Shown in pieces: positions 25,206 to 35,487 of a DNA stretch of 53,841 nucleotides; position 1 is the stretch's first letter, and the number at the start of each line of letters is the position of its first letter. Below the pieces are notes generated by a model. It saw nothing but the letters and a program-made list of their open reading frames with translations, was not told the DNA's origin and did not search any database. This stretch comes from Ignavibacteriota bacterium (lineage in GTDB: Bacteria > Bacteroidota > Ignavibacteria > UBA10030). The translations under genes were made by a program, and so were the position numbers. The DNA is taken from NCBI GenBank assembly GCA_003170475.1, contig PMZI01000007.1, positions 1 through 53,841 on the forward strand, in the 5' to 3' direction.

Positions 25206-26510
25206 CTAATGCCTGACAAGTGCATTCTTGTCGAGGTCCATTAACGATTCGAACAACCTGGCGAGTTCTCCCGTCAGAACAAGTCGATTATATCGGCTGG
25301 CGAACTCCTCAGGGATTTGCTTCAACCGGTTCTTTTCAAATTGTGTGATCAGAGTTCGAAGTGCGTCCTCGTGGGCTTTCGTATCTTTCAACGGTACACA
25401 CACGCCGGACCCACACTCCAGAACGAGTTGCTTCGTGTATCCCTCGATGACCGACGCAAGGATCGGTTTGCGCGCTCCGAAGTACTCATAGAGTTTGCCC
25501 GGGGACTGATAGTCATTGTCGAGCACGAGCCAGAGGATATCAGAATCGACAAGTTGCTTCGTGCATTCTTGATGCGAAAGGTACCCGTGAAAGATCACGT
25601 CATTCTGCAAGCCAAGTTTGCTCACGAGCAACTGATCTTCTTCGCGTGTGTTGCCGACAAAGGCGAGCTCGACACGTCCTCGCAACTGGGGCGTTTCTTG
25701 AAAAATATTGTGGAGAGCCTGAAGCAGAACAGAGGGATTCCGATCGGCATAGAAAGTCCCGGCGTGCGTTATGCGCATCTTCCGACGCTGGGGAAACTTT
25801 GATGCATCCACGGATTCAAAGTCGGCCGGATCATAACCCTGAGGAATAATCACGACATCATGATAGTCCAGTCCCAGGTAATGGCTCAAGATGCTCTCTT
25901 TCACTCGGCGAACGGTCGTCACGATACGATCTGACGTTTTGAGGACCCGCTTCTCCAGGCGATAATGCTGGTACCGATGAGCGGGAGTGGGATAGTATTT
26001 GAATGGGTAATCCAGCCATGCATCCCGATAATCAAGAACAAGCGGCAACCCGAATTTCTTCTTGAGCGCTTCGCCGATGAGAAAGTCCGTTTGCGGAGGA
26101 GCTGTCGCGAAAATCAAATCAAATTTCTCGCGGGACAGCAGCTCACTCGCCACCTTCAGGGCCTTTGCTCGCCATCCAATTTTCGTATCGGGGAAGAACA
26201 GGCTATCGCCGGCAAACTGAAGAACTTTTCGAACCCTCTCTGAAGGCATCTTGACGACACCCTGCTTTTTGAAGAGACGGTTCGGGTCAAGAGAACTTGC
26301 TCTGACGATCTCTGTTCCCGCAGATTCCACTTCTTCAAGGAGGGTTTGATCTGCGGCGTAGTATCCGGTAGGGGCAACCGTAAGGACCGTGGGTTTCCAT
26401 CCATACTTGGGAAGATACTTCACGAATTTCGCGGTTCGCTGCACACCGCTCAAACCCATGGGTGGGAAATAGTACGCAACAACCAGAACTTTCCGAAACT
26501 CACTGCTCAT
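25206..26510 (-). CDS. Glycosyltransferase, GT-B fold (family 4-like)
   Basis: Retaining-type glycosyltransferase, probably using a nucleotide sugar to build an envelope polysaccharide or glycolipid. The 434-residue protein has the N-terminal YYFPPMGLSGVQRTAKFVKYL segment of GT4-like enzymes, the middle DYRDAWLDYPF, and the C-terminal nucleotide-binding half with VELAFVGNTREEDQ and SPGKLYEYFGARKPIL, whose glutamate is the usual donor-binding residue. No signal peptide or membrane helix is seen. Its ATG overlaps the peptidase stop by four bases (ATGA), so the two are translationally coupled. Donor and acceptor are unknown. Confidence 0.85.
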   Translation of the reverse strand: MSSEFRKVLVVAYYFPPMGLSGVQRTAKFVKYLPKYGWKPTVLTVAPTGYYAADQTLLEEVESAGTEIVRASSLDPNRLFKKQGVVKMPSERVRKVLQFAGDSLFFPDTKIGWRAKALKVASELLSREKFDLIFATAPPQTDFLIGEALKKKFGLPLVLDYRDAWLDYPFKYYPTPAHRYQHYRLEKRVLKTSDRIVTTVRRVKESILSHYLGLDYHDVVIIPQGYDPADFESVDASKFPQRRKMRITHAGTFYADRNPSVLLQALHNIFQETPQLRGRVELAFVGNTREEDQLLVSKLGLQNDVIFHGYLSHQECTKQLVDSDILWLVLDNDYQSPGKLYEYFGARKPILASVIEGYTKQLVLECGSGVCVPLKDTKAHEDALRTLITQFEKNRLKQIPEEFASRYNRLVLTGELARLFESLMDLDKNALVRH

Positions 26511-27577
26511 ACGATTATCAATTCCTTAGGTGATTTCGTTATCACTTCACATCCCGAATCCCGGACAACCACGTCGTCCTCAATTCGCACTCCGCCAATA
26601 CCTTTGATGTAGATACCCGGCTCAATCGTAAACACGTTTCCCACCGCCACGACGTCTTTGCTCTTTGCAGAGAGCCGAAGCGGCTCATGGATCTCGATCC
26701 CTAATCCGTGTCCGAGTGAATGGCTAAAGTACTTCCCAAATCCCTTTTGACGAATGTGATTGCGAGCGACCCTGTCGAGAGCTCGGGCGGACACACCCGG
26801 GCGCGTGGCCTCGATAGCCTTGCATTGCGCTTGCAACACGGTTTGATAGATTTTCGTCGCGCGAGCACCCGGCTTTCCCACGGCCACGGTTCGAGTCAGA
26901 TCACTGTTGTATCCGTGAAACGTGCAACCGAAATCCAGCGTCACGAATTCGCCGCGACAGATTTTCTTCTCTGTAGCTCTCCCGTGCGGCAGAGCACCTC
27001 TGGGTCCGCTGGCAACGATCGATTCAAACGCATCCCCGTCAGCGCCGAATCGTTGATGCCAGTAGCTGATTTCCGCGGCGAGATCGAGTTCCTTTATGCC
27101 GGGCTTCAACGCGAGAAGTACTTTCTTGAACACTTTGTCGGTGATCGCAGCCGCTTGCTTGATCGCTTCAATCTCGATCTCTTCTTTCAACGCTGCGATG
27201 TCTTCGATCACCATTCTTTTTGAAACAAACATCACTGCAGGAAACAACTTCTTGAGATTTTCAAACATCGAAACACTCACATACTGACTCTCAAATCCCA
27301 CTCTCTTCCTCCCGTTGAGCACGCCCCGTTTTCGAGCGGCCTGTGAAAGGGTCTCCGAGGTGACAGTGATTTCGAATCCGTCGATCTCGCTTTTCGATTG
27401 CTCGCGATAACGGTTGTCGGTGAAGAAATACTGTTTGCTGAGGGTGACAAGACAAAGCCCGTTGGATCCCGAAAATCCAGTCAGGTAGCGGACGTGAGGA
27501 AGATGTGAGACAAGGAGTGCATCCAGTCCTGTTGTTTCAAGATGCTTCCGAACCGCTTGAAGCCGTCGCTCAAACAT
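26507..27577 (-). CDS. M24-family aminopeptidase (Xaa-Pro type)
   Basis: Metallopeptidase that cleaves N-terminal residues before proline, or a dipeptidase of the same fold. The 356 residues comprise a creatinase-like N domain (ALLVSHLPHVRYLTGFSGSNG) and a pita-bread catalytic domain with the metal ligands in TLDFGCTFHGYNSDLTRTVAVG (two Asp), SHSLGHGLGIEIHEP (His) and FTIEPGIYI and GGVRIEDDV (two Glu). All five ligands are present, so it should be active. It starts 11 bases after guaB and overlaps the glycosyltransferase downstream. Confidence 0.9.
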   Translation of the reverse strand: MFERRLQAVRKHLETTGLDALLVSHLPHVRYLTGFSGSNGLCLVTLSKQYFFTDNRYREQSKSEIDGFEITVTSETLSQAARKRGVLNGRKRVGFESQYVSVSMFENLKKLFPAVMFVSKRMVIEDIAALKEEIEIEAIKQAAAITDKVFKKVLLALKPGIKELDLAAEISYWHQRFGADGDAFESIVASGPRGALPHGRATEKKICRGEFVTLDFGCTFHGYNSDLTRTVAVGKPGARATKIYQTVLQAQCKAIEATRPGVSARALDRVARNHIRQKGFGKYFSHSLGHGLGIEIHEPLRLSAKSKDVVAVGNVFTIEPGIYIKGIGGVRIEDDVVVRDSGCEVITKSPKELIIV

Positions 27578-27588
27578 TCAGTCGGTTT

Positions 27589-30248
<2,660 letters not shown>

Positions 30249-30323
30249 GGATTATCCTATGGGAGGAGCGAGGTGTGTCTATTTTAAGCAACAGAAACTG
30301 CGAAATTGCTTACAAGGTTTGAA

Positions 30324-30352
30324 AAATTAGTCAATAAACGACGCAATGTCAA
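30324..30352 (-). promoter_or_regulatory. Possible sigma-70-type promoter for gcdH
   Basis: On the minus strand TTGACA (30347-30352) is a perfect -35 box, and TAATTT (30324-30329) follows after exactly 17 bases but matches the -10 consensus at only three positions. The predicted start is about 70 bases before the gcdH ATG. It overlaps the last codons of the small ORF at 30327-30491. Confidence 0.4.
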
Positions 30353-30491
30353 GGTTGGACGGAAAGGTAGGAAATAATTGAGCCAGCTTCTCAGTCGTCC
30401 CACCATAGGCGACCGATAACTGGCCCATCAAGAAGGAGGTAGCGTTCTGCTCCCTTGAATATTTGACGGCAGTCGCGGAGAAAAGTTGCAC
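30327..30491 (-). CDS. Possible 54-residue small protein
   Basis: Open frame from a GTG at 30491 to TAA at 30327-30329, encoding a neutral peptide beginning MQLFSATAVKYSREQNAT and ending PSNLDIASFID. The composition looks like that of a folded protein (mixed hydrophobic, polar and glycine residues, normal codon choice), but there is no good ribosome site and an in-frame stop lies four codons upstream of the GTG. It may be a small gene or the last part of a decayed longer gene. I do not recognise it. Confidence 0.3.
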   Translation of the reverse strand: MQLFSATAVKYSREQNATSFLMGQLSVAYGGTTEKLAQLFPTFPSNLDIASFID

Positions 30492-30548
30492 ATGCGGAGG
30501 TTATTTTCCAAAAAAAAGTGACGAGAGGGTCAGGAGGAGGGATAAGAT

Positions 30549-30569
30549 GGGACGAATATGACTCGTCCC
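30549..30569 (-). terminator. Hairpin downstream of the NtrC-like gene
   Basis: GGGACGA and TCGTCCC form a 7-bp perfect stem with a 7-base loop, about 113 bases after the NtrC-like stop. It is followed by only a weakly T-containing stretch, so it may act as a poor or factor-assisted terminator. Confidence 0.35.
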
Positions 30570-30681
30570 GAACTCGAATCAGTTGATTGAATGGACAGTT
30601 GTGAGGGGTTTGCAGTCAACAGGATGTGAAGAAATCCGAGGGCGGATGTTTCCGAACCAAAATGCGCGAGCACATCTGCAA

Positions 30682-32058
30682 TCATTTCTCGGCTTTGATG
30701 CCGTATTTCTTAATCTTCAGATAGAGTGTCTTTGGCGTAATGCCAAGCATCTGTGCAGTCTTAATTCGGTTCCATTGATTGTGCTTCAGCGCTACTTCAA
30801 TGTGGCGTCTTTCAATTTCCTCCAGTGACAGTATCCCCAATTGTTCGATTGGAGATGTATCCGAAACCGGAGAAGCCATTTGACCGGAGAGAGAGGGATT
30901 TATCCAGAGGTCTCGTGCCTCAATCGTCTCATCACGACTCAGAACGGTTGCTCCTTCAATGACGTGCTCAAGTTCACGCACATTTCCAGGCCAATCGTAG
31001 CGTTCAAGTATGACCATTGCCTCCGCACTGACCGTCTTTGGTTTGGATTTGGACTTTCGCTTGAGGAAGTGATCCACCAAGGAAGGGATATCTTCCTTTC
31101 TTTCCTTGAGCGATGGCAACTTGATACTCACAACGTTTAGTCGGTACAGAAGATCTTCCCTGAATCGGCCGGCGTGAACCTCCGCCGGCAAATCCTTGTT
31201 CGACGCCGATACCACCCTGACATCAACCTTCATCGAATTGGTGCCACCGACACGTCGGAACTCCCCCGTTTCCAGGAACCTCAGGAGTTTGGCTTGTGTC
31301 GGCTGACTGATGTCACCGACTTCGTCGAGGAAAAGGGTACCACCATCGGCAACCTCTACGAGCCCCTGCTTGGCAGCGTAGGCATTGGTGAACGCTCCCT
31401 TCTCGTGCCCAAAGAGTTCGGTCTCAAGAAGCTGGTCGGGAATTGAAGCGCAATTGACTGCGACGAAAGGTTGGTCGCGACGCGGACTTTCGTTGTGCAG
31501 AAGGTGGGCGATCAATTCTTTCCCGGTTCCGCTTGCGCCCTGGATCAGAACAAAAGCCTCACTGTTTGCAACTTTGCGGGCATTCTCCACGGCGTTTCGG
31601 AACACTGCACTCGCTCCCACGAGGTCGCTGGCGCCGCTGATCCGATTCAATTCCCGTTTCATCACTTCTTTGTCGATCACGAGCTGGCGACGCTCCGTGG
31701 CTCGGCGAACCGTTGCGATCAGCTGCTGAGAATCGTAGGGTTTGCTGACGAAATCGTAGGCGCCAAGTTTAATGGTCTCAATCGCCGTCTTGAAATCAAC
31801 GACGTTTGTCAGCATGATGACTTGGGTGGTCGGCGAGTGTTCGTTGATGTGCTTCAGGACATCCATGCCACTGACCCGCGGCATTTTGATATCGAGGAGT
31901 ACAACATCGTAGATTGCGGTTTGGATCAGATTGATGGCTTCTGTCCCGTTGAGGGCGACATCAACATCAAATTCGGAGACTTCTTCGAGTTCGGTCTTGA
32001 GGAGAAACGTGATGGACTCTTCGTCATCGACAACCAAAATCCGGTACTTCTTCGCCAT
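30682..32058 (-). CDS. NtrC-like response regulator with altered GAFTGA loop
   Basis: A 458-residue regulator: receiver with Asp56 (VVLLDIKMPRVSG), AAA+ domain with Walker A QGASGTGKE and Walker B GGTLFLDEVGD, and a C-terminal helix-turn-helix (WNRIKTAQMLGITPKTLYLKI). The loop that contacts sigma-54, normally GAFTGA, reads GAFTNA (residues 221-226). A glycine-to-asparagine change here usually harms sigma-54 activation in studied activators, so this protein may work differently or need a partner change. It follows the single-domain receiver by 24 bases, same strand, and the two receivers are clearly similar (both contain DFVSKPYD). No histidine kinase gene is nearby. Confidence 0.88.
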   Translation of the reverse strand: MAKKYRILVVDDEESITFLLKTELEEVSEFDVDVALNGTEAINLIQTAIYDVVLLDIKMPRVSGMDVLKHINEHSPTTQVIMLTNVVDFKTAIETIKLGAYDFVSKPYDSQQLIATVRRATERRQLVIDKEVMKRELNRISGASDLVGASAVFRNAVENARKVANSEAFVLIQGASGTGKELIAHLLHNESPRRDQPFVAVNCASIPDQLLETELFGHEKGAFTNAYAAKQGLVEVADGGTLFLDEVGDISQPTQAKLLRFLETGEFRRVGGTNSMKVDVRVVSASNKDLPAEVHAGRFREDLLYRLNVVSIKLPSLKERKEDIPSLVDHFLKRKSKSKPKTVSAEAMVILERYDWPGNVRELEHVIEGATVLSRDETIEARDLWINPSLSGQMASPVSDTSPIEQLGILSLEEIERRHIEVALKHNQWNRIKTAQMLGITPKTLYLKIKKYGIKAEK

Positions 32059-32082
32059 TGCATTTTCCCCTGATTGGCGAGG

Positions 32083-32454
32083 CTAGAGTCCACTGAGGAC
32101 GCGTTCAACGGTGGTAAGCAGGTCTACAAGGTCATATGGTTTGCTGACAAAATCCTCCGCTCCAAGTTTCTTTGATTCTATGGCATTCTTCAAGTCTGCA
32201 AACCCTGTGAGCATGATGACTTTCGATGTCGGGTGGTTTTCCTTGACGAATTTCAAAACTTCGAAACCATCGACCTTTGGCATCTTGATATCGAGGAGGA
32301 TCAGATCGAAGTACTGAGTACGGAGGATGTTGATGGCTTCATCCCCGTCTCCAGCAGAGGACACTCTGTATCCTTCCCCTTCCAATTCCGCGCTCAAGAC
32401 GGTTCTGAGCGCATCTTCGTCGTCTACGACTAAAATTCTATTTTTCTCTGCCAT
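32083..32454 (-). CDS. Single-domain response regulator (CheY-like receiver)
   Basis: A stand-alone receiver of 123 residues from the ATG at 32454, which has AAGGAG seven bases upstream. The acidic pocket (VVDDED), the phospho-acceptor Asp55 in LILLDIKMPKVDG, the switch threonine (VIMLTGF) and the lysine in DFVSKPYD are all present, so it should be phosphorylated. It has no output domain; it could relay phosphate or act by protein contact. Its sequence is close to the receiver of the NtrC-like regulator downstream, suggesting duplication. Confidence 0.9.
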   Translation of the reverse strand: MAEKNRILVVDDEDALRTVLSAELEGEGYRVSSAGDGDEAINILRTQYFDLILLDIKMPKVDGFEVLKFVKENHPTSKVIMLTGFADLKNAIESKKLGAEDFVSKPYDLVDLLTTVERVLSGL

Positions 32455-32626
32455 ACGAATTCTCCTTGGGAGATCCACGGATTATTGGCCATCACGCACC
32501 CCCACTATCCGCCTGAGTCGCCGCAACATAGAGAATTTCCCATAGAAAAGCAACCCGGCGAATCCTCCACGGGCCTGTGCCGCCTGTCTCGGAATCGTTC
32601 CTGACACACCGTCTCATCTGAATTCA

Positions 32627-32655
32627 TTGCAAGTCAACGAAACATCTTGTACCTT
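32627..32655 (+). promoter_or_regulatory. Possible promoter for the receiver-DHp gene
   Basis: TTGCAA (32627-32632) and TACCTT (32650-32655) are 17 bases apart. The -10 is poor (three of six). If used, the transcript would start at or next to the ATG at 32665, giving a nearly leaderless message; the gene has only a weak GAG as ribosome site, which is compatible. Confidence 0.35.
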
Positions 32656-32664
32656 GAGTGCAGA

Positions 32665-33360
32665 ATGAGCACGCCATTACCGGAAAAACCCCACAAAGCC
32701 ATCACCGTTCTTCTGGTGGACGATGACATTGGCTTCGCACAGATCGTCCAGCAACAGTTGAAACAATTCCAGAGCCGGGAATTCAAACTCATCTGGAAGG
32801 AAACGGTCGAAGAAGCACTCGTCGAAATCCAATCGAACTCCACGATCGACCTCATCCTCACCGACTATGTCTTCCCCGGCTCTAACGGACTCGAATTTTG
32901 CCTCCAGCTCAATCAGGCGAATTCCGAGGTCCCTATCGTCTTTGTGACGGCAACACGGGACTTCAAACTTGCTATTGAGGCCATGAAGCTTGGCGTCGAG
33001 GATTTCCTTATCAAGGAAGACCTCGCGGAGTCCCTTCTTCCGCGCACGATTCTCAATGTGCTCGACCGCGTGCGCATGCACAAGCAGATCAAAGCGGTTG
33101 AAAAGAGGATGCTTATCGCTGAAAAACGTGCCGAGGCGATCCGTGAGCTTGTGGTGACTGTCTGCCACGAATTCAACAACCCCCTCGCTGCAATCAAAAT
33201 CAGCGCAGACCTCATTCGCCGTCAGACATTGCACGAGGAAGACAAGAACCTCCTGAGGCAGTTTGAAGACAACTTTCAAAAGATTGAATCAGAAGTGAAG
33301 CGACTGCGCGATATCAGTTTTGAGCGGATCGACTTCCACGACTCGCCCAAAAATCCCTGA
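32665..33360 (+). CDS. Receiver-histidine-kinase DHp protein without ATPase domain
   Basis: A 231-residue signalling protein. Residues 14-130 are a receiver with Asp67 (LILTDYVFPGSNG); a helical linker (about 133-163) leads to a HisKA-type segment VVTVCHEFNNPLAAIKISADL with the phospho-accepting His168, and the second DHp helix runs to about 218. The protein then stops: there is no HATPase domain with N, G1 or G2 boxes. It cannot autophosphorylate by itself and could serve as a phosphotransfer or dimer partner for another kinase. It is divergent from the CheY-like gene. The reading frame downstream does not continue into kinase sequence, so this is not a simple frameshift. Confidence 0.82.
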   Translation: MSTPLPEKPHKAITVLLVDDDIGFAQIVQQQLKQFQSREFKLIWKETVEEALVEIQSNSTIDLILTDYVFPGSNGLEFCLQLNQANSEVPIVFVTATRDFKLAIEAMKLGVEDFLIKEDLAESLLPRTILNVLDRVRMHKQIKAVEKRMLIAEKRAEAIRELVVTVCHEFNNPLAAIKISADLIRRQTLHEEDKNLLRQFEDNFQKIESEVKRLRDISFERIDFHDSPKNP

Positions 33361-33430
33361 CCACCGCACCATTCCGAGCATTCCAACGCTTTGCACTTTG
33401 TTTTTTGTGCGTCGTTCCACGTTTCTCCCC

Positions 33431-33459
33431 TTGCAACTGAGCGAGTTTCTTGCTATACT
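33431..33459 (+). promoter_or_regulatory. Strong sigma-70-type promoter ahead of an intergenic transcript
   Basis: TTGCAA (33431-33436) and TATACT (33454-33459) are separated by exactly 17 bases, the best promoter match in the window. The predicted start is near 33466. It precedes a terminator at 33578-33612 and the Nif3-like gene at 33631. Confidence 0.65.
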
Positions 33460-33465
33460 TCATTG

Positions 33466-33612
33466 TCAAAGCAACGATGTATGGTTCCTCAGAGTTCAGT
33501 CCATTGGCGATGTCAAATCGGATAAGGCCCAAACAGCTCGATTTCAAGTTTCCCAGGAAAACATCAAAGAAATCCGCAAAGTGTCCCGCTCAAAAAGCGG
33601 GACACTTTTTTT
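33466..33612 (+). ncRNA. Predicted small RNA or attenuated 5' leader of about 147 nt
   Basis: The stretch between a strong promoter and a near-ideal intrinsic terminator encodes no convincing protein: the only open frame (49 codons from 33477) has no ribosome site and reads through the terminator stem. The transcript would be about 147 nt. It does not resemble 4.5S, 6S, tmRNA or a riboswitch I know. Because the terminator ends 18 bases before the Nif3-like start codon, the same unit may be a leader that controls read-through into the nif3-zinc-ribbon-RNase HI genes. Confidence 0.45.
33578..33612 (+). terminator. Strong intrinsic terminator
   Basis: AAAGTGTCCCGCT (33578-33590), a five-base loop and AGCGGGACACTTT (33596-33608) form a perfect 13-bp stem, with a seven-T tract from 33606. 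The T-run on the plus strand sets the direction. It lies 18 bases upstream of the Nif3-like ATG and 217 bases after the receiver-DHp stop. Confidence 0.85.
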
Positions 33613-33630
33613 GTTCAAAGGCATAGATCG

Positions 33631-34737
33631 ATGAATTTGGCCAACATTGAAAAGTTGTTCGAGACATGGGCACCGCGATGGACAGCGTGGGAGCGCGACA
33701 ATGTCGGAATCCAGATCGGCCGCAGATCCAAACGGGTTTCGAATATTCTCGTGGCCCTCGATGTCACTCCCGAAATCGTCAGGGAGGCTATCGCAACCAA
33801 AGCCGACCTGATTGTGACACATCATCCTTTGTTGTTCCGACCCGCTTCGTCAGTTTCTGATGCAGATCCCGTGGGTGCGCTGGTCTTGATGCTTGCTGAA
33901 AAGAGAATAGCGCTTTTCTCTGCCCATACGAATCTTGACTCCGCAGTAGGTGGAGTCAGTTTCACACTTGCCGGCGAACTTGGGATTGACAAGCCGGCAT
34001 TTCTTGTGCCGCTCAAAGATACTCTGATGAAAGTTGCAGTCTTCGTTCCCGAGCAGCATGCAGACGTCGTGGCAACGGCAATGGCGGAGGGCGGTGCCGG
34101 AGTATTGGGAGAGTACCGATCGTGCTCGTTTCGCACCACGGGCAAGGGAACGTTTCGGAGCTCAGAGTACTCATCACCGACGATCGGCAAACCTCTTCAG
34201 CTTGAAACAGTGGATGAGGTCCGCCTCGAAATGATCGTACCTCGCTCTTGTGTTACCGCGGTCGTCGCCGCGATGAAATCCGCTCATCCGTACGAAGAAG
34301 TCGCCTACGACCTCTATACGCTCGAGAACGGGAATCCCAATTTCGGCATGGGGGCTATCGGAAATCTTTCGAAGCCGATGACGGTTCGAGCGTTTCTGGC
34401 ACATGTGAAGAAGAAATTGCACGTCGGCTCACTCAGGTTTTCAGGTTCACCAGCTCAGACGGTACAGCGCATTGCGGTGTGTGGTGGCAGCGGATCTGAG
34501 CTGCTCGAAGACGCCATCCGCGCGAAGGCGGATGTTTTTGTTACCGCGGACGTTCGCTATCACGGGTTTCAGTCAGCGGACAATCGGATTATTCTCGTCG
34601 ACGCGGGCCATTATGAAACCGAACATGTTGTTTTGAATTCCATCGTTGGTCATCTTCGCTCTTGGGCGAAATCCCGGGGCGAGAATCTTGTTGTCACCAA
34701 ATCGAAGCAATCAACCAATCCAATTCATGTTTTCTAG
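33631..34737 (+). CDS. Nif3/YbgI-family dinuclear-metal protein
   Basis: A 368-residue member of the Nif3-like family, sometimes annotated as GTP cyclohydrolase I type 2; the true substrate is unsettled. Metal-binding motifs are TWAPRWTAWERDNVGIQIG, LIVTHHPLLFRP and FSAHTNLDSA in the first half and VDAGHYETEHV at the end. The centre (about residues 135-235) is the extra PII/CutA-like domain found in longer members (VAVFVPEQHADVVATAM, VTAVVAAMKSAHPYEEVAYDLY). AAAGG lies nine bases before the ATG, directly after the terminator at 33578-33612, so expression may depend on read-through. It leads a run with the zinc-ribbon protein and RNase HI. Confidence 0.9.
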   Translation: MNLANIEKLFETWAPRWTAWERDNVGIQIGRRSKRVSNILVALDVTPEIVREAIATKADLIVTHHPLLFRPASSVSDADPVGALVLMLAEKRIALFSAHTNLDSAVGGVSFTLAGELGIDKPAFLVPLKDTLMKVAVFVPEQHADVVATAMAEGGAGVLGEYRSCSFRTTGKGTFRSSEYSSPTIGKPLQLETVDEVRLEMIVPRSCVTAVVAAMKSAHPYEEVAYDLYTLENGNPNFGMGAIGNLSKPMTVRAFLAHVKKKLHVGSLRFSGSPAQTVQRIAVCGGSGSELLEDAIRAKADVFVTADVRYHGFQSADNRIILVDAGHYETEHVVLNSIVGHLRSWAKSRGENLVVTKSKQSTNPIHVF

Positions 34738-34755
34738 AAACTGAAGGAGTATCAT

Positions 34756-35487
34756 TTGGAAAACCGATTACGCTTGTTGTATGCCCTTCAACGAGTAGAC
34801 TCGAATCTCGATGAGCTCCACGAACTCAAAGGAGATCTCCCTCACCTCGTGGAGGTTCTGGAGAAGAAACTTCAGGAGAAAGACACTCTGCGGAAGTCGC
34901 TGGAAGCAACAGTGAAACATTCCCATGTCCGCCGGGATGAAATCGACCTGGAGATCATCACCACCAAGGAGAAAATCGAGAAGTACAAAGAGCAGCAATT
35001 CCAGATCAAGACGAACAAGCAATACGACTCACTGACGCGGGAAATCGACCTGTCACAGGAAAGAGTGAAGACTCTCGAAAAAGAGATGGAATCGATCGAG
35101 GGGAAAGGCGCGAATGCCAAAACAGATCTTGAGACGCTCGCGCCGGAACTTGAAGAACTGCGAAAAGAGTTGAAAGAGCGTCAGGCGGAGCTCGATCTCG
35201 TGAATAAAGAACACGAGGATGAAGAACTCAAACTCAAGCACGAACGCGAAAAACTCATCGTGAGAATCGACAAGAGCGATGTCAAGTCCTACGAGCGGAT
35301 TCGGAAAGCCCTCGGCGGTAAGGCGGTCGTGGGTGTACGACGAAACGCCTGCGGAGGGTGCTTTAAACGCGTGCCACCTCAAGTTTCCGTGGAACTTCGA
35401 AAGAATTCGCGGGTGATGATATGTGAGCACTGCGGCAGGCTCCTCGTGTCCGACGATATCGTTGAAAGCTACACGGAAGCGATATGA
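34756..35487 (+). CDS. Coiled-coil protein with C-terminal C4 zinc ribbon
   Basis: A 243-residue protein: a long antiparallel coiled coil (about 10-185, heptads rich in E, K, L) and a C-terminal zinc ribbon with two Cys pairs, CGGC and CEHC. Similar proteins are widespread next to nif3-like and RNase H genes; their role is not established, with nucleic-acid binding often proposed. The start is a TTG at 34756, supported by GAAGGAG six to seven bases upstream. The stop overlaps the RNase HI start by four bases (ATGA). Confidence 0.88.
   Translation: MENRLRLLYALQRVDSNLDELHELKGDLPHLVEVLEKKLQEKDTLRKSLEATVKHSHVRRDEIDLEIITTKEKIEKYKEQQFQIKTNKQYDSLTREIDLSQERVKTLEKEMESIEGKGANAKTDLETLAPELEELRKELKERQAELDLVNKEHEDEELKLKHEREKLIVRIDKSDVKSYERIRKALGGKAVVGVRRNACGGCFKRVPPQVSVELRKNSRVMICEHCGRLLVSDDIVESYTEAI

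Larger units (their letters stand above)
30249..30681. other. 433-base gap between two minus-strand genes
   Basis: Holds a possible 54-codon small gene (30327-30491), a possible promoter for gcdH (30324-30352), and a 7-bp hairpin (30549-30569). A run of eight T on the minus strand at about 30509-30517 lies between the hairpin and the small ORF. No tRNA or repeat was seen here. Confidence 0.6.

Noticed and set aside
32492-32617. 41-codon minus-strand ORF between the two divergent receiver genes
   Set aside because: No ribosome site and all three minus-strand frames are partly open here, so openness is not evidence of coding.
33477-33626. 49-codon ORF inside the predicted small RNA
   Set aside because: No ribosome site, starts about 11 bases after the predicted transcription start, and reads through the terminator stem and T-run; better explained as non-coding.
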